A stretch of 46,839 nt of DNA, from assembly GCA_035762175.1 (NCBI GenBank), contig DASTPP010000390.1:1-46839 (forward strand), in the 5' to 3' direction. The DNA is from DASTPP01 sp035762175. GTDB taxonomy: Bacteria; Myxococcota_A; Polyangia; Polyangiales; Polyangiaceae. Shown here piece after piece: positions 16,725 to 24,330 of this stretch (its first letter is position 1; each line of letters begins with the position of its first letter). The position numbers were made by a program, and so were the translations under genes. The notes under the pieces are model-generated. The model saw only the letters and a program-made list of their open reading frames with translations, did not search any database and was not told where the DNA came from.

Positions 16725-18157
16725 CGGGGGCGCGGGCGCGCGCCTAAATCGAGGCCCCAGTCGGTGCCCTTGCCCGCCGTGCCTCGCGCGGGCGGGGCCT
16801 TCTTCGGCGGGGCGGGCGGGGCGAGGCGGGGGGCGGCGCGCGGGGCCTGGTGCCGGCCGGCGCCCCCGGCCGTGGGGGCGTGCTCGGCGCGCGCGGCCTT
16901 CGACGCCCCGGCCCGCGGGGCGGGCGCGCCGGCGGGGGCGGCGGGCTCGGCGGCGGAGGGCGCGGGCGAGGCGGGCGCGCGCGCGGTGAGCGCGGGCGCA
17001 GGGGGGGAGCTAGGGCGCAAGGCGCTCGGCGCCGGCCGGTGGCGGGAGGCGGCCTCGTGGCGTTGGACGGAGGTCAGGAAGAAGGGCAGCACGCCGAGCA
17101 AGAAGACGCCGAAGAGGGCGGCGAAGCCCCGGGCGCCCCAGGGCCGCGCCGCGGGGCGCGCGGGGCTCGAGATCGTGCCGAAGAGCGTCTCGGGGCTGCG
17201 GGGCGCCGCGGCGAAGGCCAGGCCGGGGTGCCCCGCGACGAGCGCGGGCGAGGGCGGCGCGCCCGCGTAGGGCGCCGCCGCCGGCACGCGGCAGGCCCGG
17301 GCGAAGGCGTCGGCCATCTCGCGCGCCGACTGGAAGCGCTTCGCGGGCTTCTTGTGCAGTGCCCGCCGGAACCACGCGTCGATCGCCGGCGGCAGCTCGG
17401 GCCGCCGCGCCCGCGCCGAGGGCACCGGCTCGGTGCTCACCTTGACGATGAGCTCGCCGAGCGAGTCGGCCGCGAAGGGCACGCCGCCCGTCAGGCAGCA
17501 GAAGGCGACGACCCCGAGCGAATAAAGGTCGGAGCGGTGGTCGATCTCGTCGCGGCCCAGCGCCTGCTCGGGGCTCATGTAGAGCGGCGTGCCCATGACC
17601 TGCCCCGTCTCGGTGTGCGGCGTCAGCGCGCCCGCGGGCGAGTCGGCCTTGGCGATGCCGAAGTCGAGCACCTTGGCGACGAAGCCGTCGTCGTCGCGGG
17701 CGAGGAAGATGTTCTCGGGCTTCAAGTCGCGGTGCACGACGCCGGCGGCGTGCGCCTTGGCGAGCCCGCGGCAGGCGTGCACCACGACGCGGCACGCCTC
17801 GGCGACGGGCAGCCGGCCGAGGCGCTCGAGGCGCCTGGACAGGTCTTCGCCCTCGAGCAGCTCCATCGCGAGGTAGGGGCGGCCGAAGGCGTCGGCGCCC
17901 GAGTCGAGGACGTAGACGACGTGGGGGCTGCGCACCCTCGCCGCGGCGGCGGCCTCGCGGGCGAAGCGCCGGGCGGCGTCGTCGAACTCGCCCTCGCCGA
18001 CGTCGATGAACTTGATGGCCACGTCGACGTGCAGGCCCAGGTGGCGCGCCACCCAGACCGAGCCCATGCCCCCCCGGCCGAGCAGGCGCTCGAGGCGGAA
18101 GCGGCCGGCGATGAGCCGCCCCGGCGCGAGGTCGGCGCCCGTCGGTTCGTTCGTCAT
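16574..18157 (-). CDS. membrane-anchored Ser/Thr protein kinase (PknB type)
   Basis: This 527-aa kinase starts at MTNEPTGADL (18157). The longer frame to 18235 has no further support. The kinase domain has a Gly loop GRGGMGSVWVA near 28-37, Lys49, the catalytic HRDLKPEN at 142-149, DFG at 165-167 and GTPLYMSPEQ near 189-198, so all key residues are intact. A single membrane helix (FAALFGVFLLGVLPFFL) lies near 355-375. The outer region is a Pro/Ala-rich linker ending DWGLDLG. The last 50 or so codons overlap the converging HdeD-like gene and look like low-complexity read-through. It is divergent from a histidine kinase gene, with a shared repeated motif in the gap. Confidence 0.85.
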   Translation of the reverse strand: MTNEPTGADLAPGRLIAGRFRLERLLGRGGMGSVWVARHLGLHVDVAIKFIDVGEGEFDDAARRFAREAAAAARVRSPHVVYVLDSGADAFGRPYLAMELLEGEDLSRRLERLGRLPVAEACRVVVHACRGLAKAHAAGVVHRDLKPENIFLARDDDGFVAKVLDFGIAKADSPAGALTPHTETGQVMGTPLYMSPEQALGRDEIDHRSDLYSLGVVAFCCLTGGVPFAADSLGELIVKVSTEPVPSARARRPELPPAIDAWFRRALHKKPAKRFQSAREMADAFARACRVPAAAPYAGAPPSPALVAGHPGLAFAAAPRSPETLFGTISSPARPAARPWGARGFAALFGVFLLGVLPFFLTSVQRHEAASRHRPAPSALRPSSPPAPALTARAPASPAPSAAEPAAPAGAPAPRAGASKAARAEHAPTAGGAGRHQAPRAAPRLAPPAPPKKAPPARGTAGKGTDWGLDLGARPRPRQSAGAPRAGRPCPTACPAARSAATRAAPARRDTGRVTRRRSESASRSAP

Positions 18158-18277
18158 TCGATCGGCCTCGGTCGCATCGGCGGTCTCGAAAGCGCCGCCG
18201 GGCGCATTCGCCCTAGCGCGGCTTCGTCCGACCACCCTAGCACCCTTCGCGGCCGACTTTCAGAGCTTCCCGCTAGG

Positions 18278-18474
18278 CCATTTGTCTGATTCGCCCGGGC
18301 CCCACCGCCCGGTCGAGCCATTTGTCGGAGGCGCCCCGGCCCCAGGTCAGGGCGCGCCTACGCGGTATCGAACCGGGCGCCGCGCGCGCCGCCGGGCCCG
18401 CCGGCCTTCGCCCGCCCGGCCCCGCGCCCGCGGCCGGGCGGGGCGCCGGCGCGGGCTGCTCCGACAAATGTCGG
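18278..18474. promoter_or_regulatory. triple ATTTGTC motif between divergent kinase genes
   Basis: CCATTTGTCTGA at 18278-18289 and CCATTTGTCGGA at 18318-18329 are parts of a 40-bp direct repeat. An inverted copy at 18461-18474 forms the palindrome CCGACAAATGTCGG. A fourth copy (GACAAACGTCGGAGG, 20062-20076) follows the response-regulator gene. These are candidate binding sites for the encoded LuxR-type regulator. The rest of the 352-bp gap (18158-18509) shows no gene. Confidence 0.6.
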
Positions 18475-18509
18475 ATGCAGCCCGAGCTCTGGTGTTTTAA
18501 ACCTGAACG

Positions 18510-19445
18510 ATGCCCCGCTCCCTCTGGCCCTACCTGGTGACGGGCGTCGTGCTGGGCTTGGTCTACGCCGCGGTCAACATCTGGTTCGACGCCTTCACCT
18601 TCGGCACCGAGGTGCGGCCGGTCGCGCCGCTGAGCGCGCTGCACGACTTCGTCGACCGGGGCATCCCCCCGATTACCGGGGGGCTCTTGGGCCTGTTCGT
18701 GCACTACTGGCGGGTGCGCAGCGAGCTGGCGCGGGCCGAGCGGGCGCGCGCCGAAGAGCTCGCCCTCCGGCTCGACCACGTCGAGCGCGACCGCGCCGTG
18801 TGGATCATCGCGACCTCGACCTTGCACGAGGTCAACAACCCCCTTCATACGCTCGGCCTCCTGCTCGAAGAGATGAACCGCCCGGGCGCCCCGCCCGCGC
18901 CCGAGCTGATGGCGCGCACCAAGGTGCAGCTCGACCGCATCCGCGACAAGGTGGGGGCGCTGCGGGCGCTGGCCAACTCGAACGGGCCCTCGGTCGAGCC
19001 GCTGCGGGTCGGCGAGGTGCTGGGCGACGTGCTCTCGGCCGCGGCGGGGCGGGCGGCGCGCGAGGGCATCGAGGTGGCGGCCGTCGAGGGCGGCGAGGCG
19101 CGGGCCTCGGCCGACCCGAAGTACCTGCGCATCATCGCCGAGAACCTGGTCGACAACGCCATCGCCGCCCTGCGGCGCGCGCCGGGCCCGAAGCGCCTCG
19201 CGGTGCAGGTCGAGGCGGGCGAGGGGGGCGTCGCCGTGCACGTGTCCGACAGCGGTCAGGGCGTCGCCGACGAGCTGCGCGAGACCCTCTTCGAGCCGCT
19301 CGCGACCACCAAAGAGCGCTCGGGGGGCCTGGGCCTGGGCCTGGCGGTGGCGCGGGGCCTGGCGCGCGCGATGCGCGGCGACCTGGTCTACGGGCCGAGG
19401 CCGGGCTGGGCGACCACCTTCACCCTCACGCTGCCGGCCGCATGA
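18510..19445 (+). CDS. membrane sensor histidine kinase
   Basis: This 311-aa kinase has two hydrophobic helices (about 8-25 and 52-66) and a short outer loop between them. A helical linker (AERARAEELALRLDHVERDR) leads to the dimerisation/phospho-acceptor box ATSTLHEVNNPLHTL with His106. The ATPase domain shows the N box ENLVDNA at 211-217, the G1 box DSGQGV and the G2 box GGLGLGLAVA. It overlaps the response-regulator gene by four bases (ATGA), so the two form a cognate pair. The short input region suggests it senses membrane state or a partner protein. Autophosphorylation on His106 and transfer to the partner follow from the family. Confidence 0.9.
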   Translation: MPRSLWPYLVTGVVLGLVYAAVNIWFDAFTFGTEVRPVAPLSALHDFVDRGIPPITGGLLGLFVHYWRVRSELARAERARAEELALRLDHVERDRAVWIIATSTLHEVNNPLHTLGLLLEEMNRPGAPPAPELMARTKVQLDRIRDKVGALRALANSNGPSVEPLRVGEVLGDVLSAAAGRAAREGIEVAAVEGGEARASADPKYLRIIAENLVDNAIAALRRAPGPKRLAVQVEAGEGGVAVHVSDSGQGVADELRETLFEPLATTKERSGGLGLGLAVARGLARAMRGDLVYGPRPGWATTFTLTLPAA

Positions 19446-20029
19446 GGCGGGTTCTGCTCGTCGAAGACGAAGACGACGCGCGCGCGTCGCTCGCGCGCAC
19501 GCTGGCGCGCGAGGGCTACGCGTGCGAGGCCGCCTCGGGCGAGGCCGAGGCGCTGGCGCTGCTCGACGCCGGGCCCTTCGACGCGGCGGTCGTCGACGTC
19601 GTGCTCGGCAAGAGGCCGAACGCGGGGCTCGACCTGGTGCCCGAGGTGCTGGCGCGCGCGGGCCAGGTGCCCGTCGTCATCATCACGGCCTTCGCCGACA
19701 TGGGCAAGGTCAAGGCCGCGCTCAACGCGGGCGCCTCGTACCTGCTCGAGAAGCCCTTCACCGCCGCCGACCTGCTCGCCGTGCTCGACCGCCTGCTCAC
19801 GCGCCGCGAAGACCTGTCGCCCTTCGTCGAGCGGGCCCTCGGCCGGGCGAAGCTCACCGACAAAGAGCGCAACATCGCCCGGCTCGTGCTCAAGGGCCTG
19901 CCGACCGCCGAGATCGCCCGCATCGAGGGCAACAGCGAGAAGACCGTGCGCCAGCACCTCGGGCACATTTATGCCAAGTGCGGGGTGACGAGCCGGGCCG
20001 AGTTCTTTCATTACGTCTTCCCGTCGTAA
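19442..20029 (+). CDS. response regulator, receiver plus LuxR-type helix-turn-helix
   Basis: This 195-aa protein starts MRRVLLVEDEDDARAS. It has receiver residues Asp9/Glu10/Asp11 (acidic pocket), Asp52 (phosphorylation site), Thr82 and Lys104, the usual set. The C-terminal domain (about 138-195) has LTDKERNIARLVLKGLPTAE and then EKTVRQHLGHIYAKCG, a LuxR/FixJ-type helix-turn-helix. It is translationally coupled to the upstream histidine kinase by an ATGA overlap. The palindromic sites before the operon and after this gene are candidate targets. Confidence 0.9.
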   Translation: MRRVLLVEDEDDARASLARTLAREGYACEAASGEAEALALLDAGPFDAAVVDVVLGKRPNAGLDLVPEVLARAGQVPVVIITAFADMGKVKAALNAGASYLLEKPFTAADLLAVLDRLLTRREDLSPFVERALGRAKLTDKERNIARLVLKGLPTAEIARIEGNSEKTVRQHLGHIYAKCGVTSRAEFFHYVFPS

Positions 20030-20102
20030 AAAGAGTGGCTGAGCCCGCCGCGGGGGGGCCAGACAAACGTCGGAGGCGGCGGCCCCCCCGCGCCCGGCAC
20101 GG

Positions 20103-20182
20103 TCGTGTCCGTAATGGCGGCGCTCGCGAGGCGCCCGCCCAATCGTGTCCGTAACGGCGGCGTCCGCGAGGCGCCCGCCCAA
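20103..20182. repeat. two tandem 40-bp direct repeats
   Basis: Units 20103-20142 and 20143-20182 both begin TCGTGTCCGTAA and end GGCGCCCGCCCAA, with only a few differences between them. They sit in the non-coding stretch after the response-regulator gene. Confidence 0.8.
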
Positions 20183-20232
20183 CCGACGTACCGGGAGGTC
20201 TTGCGATGAAATCTCGTCCCCCGACGCGCGGC

Positions 20233-20248
20233 GCTCTTTCGAAAGAGC
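20233..20248. repeat. 16-bp perfect palindrome
   Basis: GCTCTTTCGAAAGAGC reads the same on both strands. It lies inside the non-coding region before the 41-bp array. It could be a protein-binding site or a small hairpin. Confidence 0.5.
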
Positions 20249-20307
20249 CCCCTCGACGACCCCCCCGGGCGCATCGCCCTACCCTGAGCGACCGGGGGGC
20301 GCAAACT

Positions 20308-20745
20308 CGGAGATTGGCCGAAGGTCGCCGACGACCTCCGAGCAACCTGGGTGATTCGGCCCACCTCGACCGAGACCCCGAAGGCAATCATCGACCCCTC
20401 GCCCGAAGGCGTCGACGACCTCGAGCCAAGGCCCATGATTGGCGTCGAGGTCGTTCACGACCTCGAAGCAACCTGGGTGATTGCCTCGAGCGTCATGAAC
20501 GACCAAAAAAGAATCTCGGTGATTGCCTTCGATGACGTTCACGACCTCGACGCCAATCATGGGCCTTGGCTCGAGGTCGTCGGCGGCCTTCGGCGAATCT
20601 CCGGCCTTGGCCGAAGGTCGTCGGCGGCCTTCGGCGAATCTTGGTGATTGGCCCGGGGTCGTCGGCAGCCTTCGGCGAATCCTGGTGATTGGCCCGGGGT
20701 CGTCGGCGACCTTCGGCGAATCCTGGTGATTGGCCCGAGCGCCGC
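20308..20745. repeat. degenerate tandem array, 41-43-bp period
   Basis: About ten units follow one another, with starts (GGTGATT or similar) at about 20349, 20393, 20434, 20476, 20518, 20561, 20602, 20643, 20684 and 20725. The last ones are exactly 41 bp apart. A unit runs GGTGATTGGCC, GGTCGTCGGC, CCTTCGGCGAATC. The period is not a multiple of three, so this is not a protein repeat. Some units hold a dyad: GCCGAAGG/CCTTCGGC at 20610-20635 and TCGAGGTCGT/ACGACCTCGA at 20445-20466. These sequences differ, but both can pair. No gene is supported in 20030-20954. Confidence 0.85.
20413..20582. repeat. 42-bp perfect inverted repeat with 86-bp loop
   Basis: Bases 20413-20454 (starting CGACGACCTCGAGCC) are the exact reverse complement of 20541-20582 (ending CTCGAGGTCGTCG). 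The 86 bases between contain further units of the surrounding 41-bp array. A transcript could fold into a 42-bp stem. As DNA it could extrude a cruciform. Confidence 0.85.
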
Positions 20746-20954
20746 CGGCGGCAGGCGCGGGTTTGTCGGCGCTCCGGGCGCAAGGCCGGGGCCGGCCGCG
20801 AAGTTCGCCCCCGTCAGCCGGCAGCGGGCCAGCGCCCCGCCGACCTCGCACCCGGGGTGGCCTGCCGACGACCGAGGGCGGGGGCGGGGGCGGGGCGAGA
20901 CGGCGCGGGGCGAATGTGACAACCTCGGCGCGGAGGCCGGAGGCCTCGTGCGCC

Positions 20955-21647
20955 ATGAGCTCGCGCCCGCCGAAGAAGCGAACGTACCACGAAGCGGGGC
21001 AGACCCTCACGCTCTTCGACCGCGGCACGCACCACGAGCTGATGCTCGGGCACGTGCCGATCCTCACGAGCGCGGCGCTCTCGACCGAGCGGGCGTTCGG
21101 GCGGCTCGCGGGCGAGCTGCGGGTGAGCGCGCGGCCGCGCGTGCTCGTGGGCGGGCTCGGCTTCGGGTCGACGCTCGCGGGGGTGCTCGACGTCGTCGGC
21201 GACGGCGAGGTGATCGTCGTCGAGAAGCTCAAGACGGTGGTGCGGCTCGTCCGCGGCGAGCTCGCGCACCTCGCGCAAGGCGCGCTCGACGACGCGCGCG
21301 TCACGCTCGTGCGCGACGACGTCGCCGCGGTCATCGCCCGCGAGCGCGGCCTCGACGTCATCTTGCTCGACGTCGACAACGGGCCCGAGTGGGCGTCCTT
21401 TTACGAGAACGCCCGGCTCTACGACGCGGCCGGCCTGCGCGCCGCGCGCGAGGCGCTCTGCCCTGGCGGCGCCTACGCGGTCTGGAGCGGCTACCCCGCC
21501 GACGCCTTCCTTGCGCGGCTCGCGCGGGCCGGCTTCGAGCCCTCGCGCGTCGCGCTGCACGAGCGCGGGCGCGTGCAGGCCCGGGCGTACGTCGGCGTGA
21601 AGGCGCCGGCGGCGCCGCCCGCGCGCCCCCGCGCGGCGAGACGCTAG
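20955..21647 (+). CDS. spermidine-synthase-like (SAM-dependent transferase fold) protein
   Basis: This 230-aa protein has a short N-terminal beta domain (YHEAGQTLTLFDRGTHHELM) and then a Rossmann fold. Motif I is VLVGGLGFGSTLAGVL, motif II ends VVEKLKTVVRLV, and LLDVDNGPEW follows. These match spermidine-synthase-like proteins, many of which are not true aminopropyltransferases. Substrates are therefore unknown. The ATG at 20955 sits just after the repeat region and has no strong ribosome binding site. The last ten or so codons (PPARPRAARR) lie in the first copy of a 37-bp tandem repeat. Confidence 0.75.
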   Translation: MSSRPPKKRTYHEAGQTLTLFDRGTHHELMLGHVPILTSAALSTERAFGRLAGELRVSARPRVLVGGLGFGSTLAGVLDVVGDGEVIVVEKLKTVVRLVRGELAHLAQGALDDARVTLVRDDVAAVIARERGLDVILLDVDNGPEWASFYENARLYDAAGLRAAREALCPGGAYAVWSGYPADAFLARLARAGFEPSRVALHERGRVQARAYVGVKAPAAPPARPRAARR

Positions 21648-21764
21648 CGCGCTGCCCGCGCGCCCCCGCGCGGCGAGGCGCGAGAGCGCCGCCAGGGTGC
21701 GCCCGCGCGGCGAGACGTTCGAGTGCCGCCCGCGCACCCCCGCGCGGCGAGGCGCTAGCCGCCG
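21617..21764. repeat. four tandem 37-bp repeats joining two convergent genes
   Basis: Units start at 21617, 21654, 21691 and 21728. Each is close to GCCCGCGC.CCCCGCGCGG followed by CGAGRCG. The first copy encodes the tail of the transferase-like protein and the last overlaps the stop of the kinase gene on the other strand. The repeat may act as a terminator between convergent genes. Confidence 0.85.
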
Positions 21765-23491
21765 TAGGGGTTCCAGGGGTCGACCGCGCGCTTCGGCGGC
21801 TTGCCCCCCTGGGTGTTGATCGTCGGCTCGCCCTGGGCCGGCGGAGGCGCGGGCCGCGGCGGCGAGGGGGGCGGGGGCGCGGCGCGCCCGCGGGGCGCGG
21901 GGGGCGCCGCCGCCGATGGCTGGGCCGGCCGCTTGTCGAGCGTCAAGTTGACCACGACGTTGGGCCCGTCGAAGAGCACGATCTCGGAGCGCGGCAGGTA
22001 GCCCTCGGCCTCGGCATAGAGGCGGTGCGGGCGCCGGTCGCGCGGCCGCACGCTGGCGCGCGCGTCGGGCGTCAGCTCTTCGTCGTCGAGAAAGACGCGC
22101 GCCGAGGGCGGGGTCACCCGGACGTTGAACGCGAGCATGGGGGCGTGCTCGTCGGCCTTCGCCGGCGCGCTCTCGGCCGCGAGCGATTCGGCGCGCGCCG
22201 CCCCGGCCGGCGGCGCGGTCGGGCCGTGGAGCTTGCCCCGGGTCACGATCGTGGCGCCGGCGGTGATCGAGGCGGAGGCGACGACGACCCCCAGGGCCAG
22301 CCAGAGGGTGCGTCGCGTCGCGTCGCGCCCCGAGCCGCGCGCCGGGCCCGGCTGCGCGGCGAAGGCGAGCGACGAGTGGTGGGTGGGCTGGCCGGCGGGA
22401 GCGAGCGAGGCGGGGGAGGGCGACGCCTGGCTGGGGTAAGAAAAGGGCGTCTGCTCGCCCGCCGGCGCCAGCGTGGCCAGCCGGTCGCTGGGCACGCCGG
22501 ACTTGAGGCGGTTGAGCTCGGCCTCGACGAGCGAGCGGCCGGCGACGCGCTCGTCGGCGAACAGCTCGGCGACGAAGCGGCCCACCTCGTGCGCCGTCAC
22601 CGCCTCGCCGGCGCGCTGCATGTACTCTTCGAGCGCGTCGCGGAAGGCGAGCGCGGTGGGGAAGCGCGCCTCGCGGTCGGCGGCCATGGCGCGCGTGCAG
22701 AGGCGGTCGAGCTCGGCGGGCACCGCGGGGGCGACCTCGGCGGGCGGCGGCGGCAGCGCGCCGCGCGTCAGGCGCAGGAGCACCTCGTTGACGGGCACGC
22801 CGTCCCAGAGTTTGCGGCCGACGAGCGCCTCCCAGAGGATGGCGCCGGCGGCGAAGACGTCGACGCGCCGGTCGACCGAGGCGGCGCTCGTCACCTGCTC
22901 CGGCGCCATGTACGTCACCTTGCCCTTCAGCGTGCCGGCGACCGTTTCGTGCCAGGCGTCGAGGGCCTTGGCGATGCCGAAGTCGACGAGCTTGATCTGG
23001 CCGTCGTAGGTGAGAAAGATGTTGTGGGGGCTGACGTCGCGGTGCACGACGCCCAAGGGGGCGCCGTCGAGGCCGCGCAGCTCGTGGGCGTAGTGCAGGC
23101 CCAGCAGCACCTCGCTGAGCGCGCGCAGCTGCACCGCGTGCGGCATCGTTCGCCCCCGGCGCCGCAGCGCCGTCATCGTGCGCTGGAGCGTCTGGCCCTC
23201 GAGGTACTCCATCGCCATGAAGTAGTGGCCGCCCTCCTCGCCGACCTCGTAGGTCTGCACCACGTTCGGGTGGTTGAGCCGCGCCGCCAGCCGCGCCTCG
23301 TCGAGGAACATGTGCAAGAACGCCGGCTCGCCGGCGAGCTCGGGGCGGAGCTCTTTGATGACGAGCAGCTTGCTGAAGCCGCCGGGCCCTTGGGCGACGG
23401 CCAGGTACACAATGCCCATGCCGCCGCGACCGAGCTCGGCGATCAGCTTGTATTTGCCCAGTGTTCTCGCGCGCGCCGTCGTTTCCACTGG
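21755..23491 (-). CDS. membrane-anchored Ser/Thr protein kinase with PEGA domain
   Basis: This is a 578-aa protein if it starts at the GTG at 23491, 12 residues before the kinase fold; the frame stays open to an ATG at 23617. Kinase residues: Gly loop GRGGMGIVYLA near 20-30, Lys45, HRDVSPHN at 149-156 and DFG at 169-171. The HRDVSP form is typical of myxobacterial kinases. A membrane helix (LWLALGVVVASASIT) lies near 400-425. Outside is a PEGA domain (VRVTPPSARVFLDDEEL to VVVNLTLDK), then a Pro-rich tail ending DPWNPYGG. A remnant of a related tail lies at 24127-24330. Confidence 0.85.
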   Translation of the reverse strand, partial: PVETTARARTLGKYKLIAELGRGGMGIVYLAVAQGPGGFSKLLVIKELRPELAGEPAFLHMFLDEARLAARLNHPNVVQTYEVGEEGGHYFMAMEYLEGQTLQRTMTALRRRGRTMPHAVQLRALSEVLLGLHYAHELRGLDGAPLGVVHRDVSPHNIFLTYDGQIKLVDFGIAKALDAWHETVAGTLKGKVTYMAPEQVTSAASVDRRVDVFAAGAILWEALVGRKLWDGVPVNEVLLRLTRGALPPPPAEVAPAVPAELDRLCTRAMAADREARFPTALAFRDALEEYMQRAGEAVTAHEVGRFVAELFADERVAGRSLVEAELNRLKSGVPSDRLATLAPAGEQTPFSYPSQASPSPASLAPAGQPTHHSSLAFAAQPGPARGSGRDATRRTLWLALGVVVASASITAGATIVTRGKLHGPTAPPAGAARAESLAAESAPAKADEHAPMLAFNVRVTPPSARVFLDDEELTPDARASVRPRDRRPHRLYAEAEGYLPRSEIVLFDGPNVVVNLTLDKRPAQPSAAAPPAPRGRAAPPPPSPPRPAPPPAQGEPTINTQGGKPPKRAVDPWNPYGG

Positions 23492-24126
23492 TTGTTTCCG
23501 ACCTGGCAATCGGGCCGTCACCGCAGTGCTACCATAGTGTCGCCTTCGACCCAACAGCCGACGGCCAAGGGGGTTGCTTGCCCACCTCGACGCCACCTCT
23601 CGAGAGGGGGCAGACACCTACAAGCTTTACTTGCCCACCTCGCGTACCCCACGCTGCTCCGACCGCGTTTGAGCTCCGGTTCTCAAAACGATCATAAGCC
23701 CTAGAAAAATTGACGCATCGCATTCAGGCCTGCAACGTAAGGGGAAGGGGTCAGCGTCGCCCGAATGCCCGATGCATGCTGGGTATGCCAACGCCCTAAA
23801 TTACTATGCCTCGTGAGCCCTGCAAAGGGTGAGCCGTCGGCTCGACGGCCTTGCGCGCGGGTGGCGTCGGGCGTCTGCTGGCGTTCGAGGCCGCCTCGGG
23901 CTTCGCGCGACGCCAGCGAGGGTTCGCTACCGCTCATACGGGGGTACGGTCGCGCGCGGGGCAGGCGCGGTGCGATCGCGGCCCACGTCGGGTGGTAATC
24001 GCAGAGGTGCTTTACCATAACGGCGCCGGGGGCGGGCGGGGGCCGAAGGAGACACGCCGCGCGCGGGGCCGGTCGGGCGGCGATGCCGGGCGGCTTCTTC
24101 GGGGAGGTGGGGACGCGCCCTGCGCG
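23492..24126. other. 635-bp intergenic stretch with lower G+C
   Basis: The gap separates the minus-strand kinase from the plus-strand remnant and TPR gene. It is less G+C-rich than its neighbours near 23640-23800. It holds a direct repeat of CTTGCCCACCTCG (23577-23589 and 23630-23642) and a palindrome CCTCTCGAGAGG near 23597. No coding pattern is visible. Promoters for both directions probably lie here. Alternatively it may be the scar of the deletion that removed most of a second kinase gene. Confidence 0.5.
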
Positions 24127-24330
24127 GGGCCGGTCGTCTTCGGCGGCGCGCCCCTCGTAGTCAATTTGGCGCTCGACAAGCGGCCCCCGGACGCGGCAGC
24201 CTTGCCGGCGAAGGGGCGCGGGCCGACCGTGTCCCCGCCGCGGCCCGCGTCGCCGTCCGCAACCGGCGACGCGCCTGCGGCCATCAACCCCCAGGGCGGC
24301 CAGCCCCCGAAGCGCGCGGTAGACCCATGA
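24127..24330 (+). pseudogene. tail remnant of a second PEGA kinase gene
   Basis: The plus-strand frame reads GPVVFGGAPLVVNLALDKRP, a Pro/Ala-rich stretch, then INPQGGQPPKRAVDP and a TGA. The neighbouring kinase reads FDGPNVVVNLTLDKRP, a Pro-rich stretch and INTQGGKPPKRAVDPWNPYGG. So only the end of a paralogous kinase gene survives, without kinase or membrane parts. Its TGA overlaps the ATG of the next gene (ATGA), as in a former kinase-TPR operon. Confidence 0.75.

Noticed and set aside
20206..20535. A 109-codon frame with a GGAGG six bases before its ATG
   Set aside because: The spacing looks right, but the peptide is Arg-rich, runs through the 41-bp non-coding array and has no protein-like pattern. 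It may be a decayed gene start but is not supported.
20308..20745. CRISPR array
   Set aside because: The units are contiguous and degenerate, there are no unique spacers between constant repeats, and no cas genes are present.
20648..23704. A plus-strand open frame of 1018 codons across the transferase-like and kinase genes
   Set aside because: It is out of frame with the recognisable transferase-like gene and antisense to the kinase; its peptide is low-complexity.
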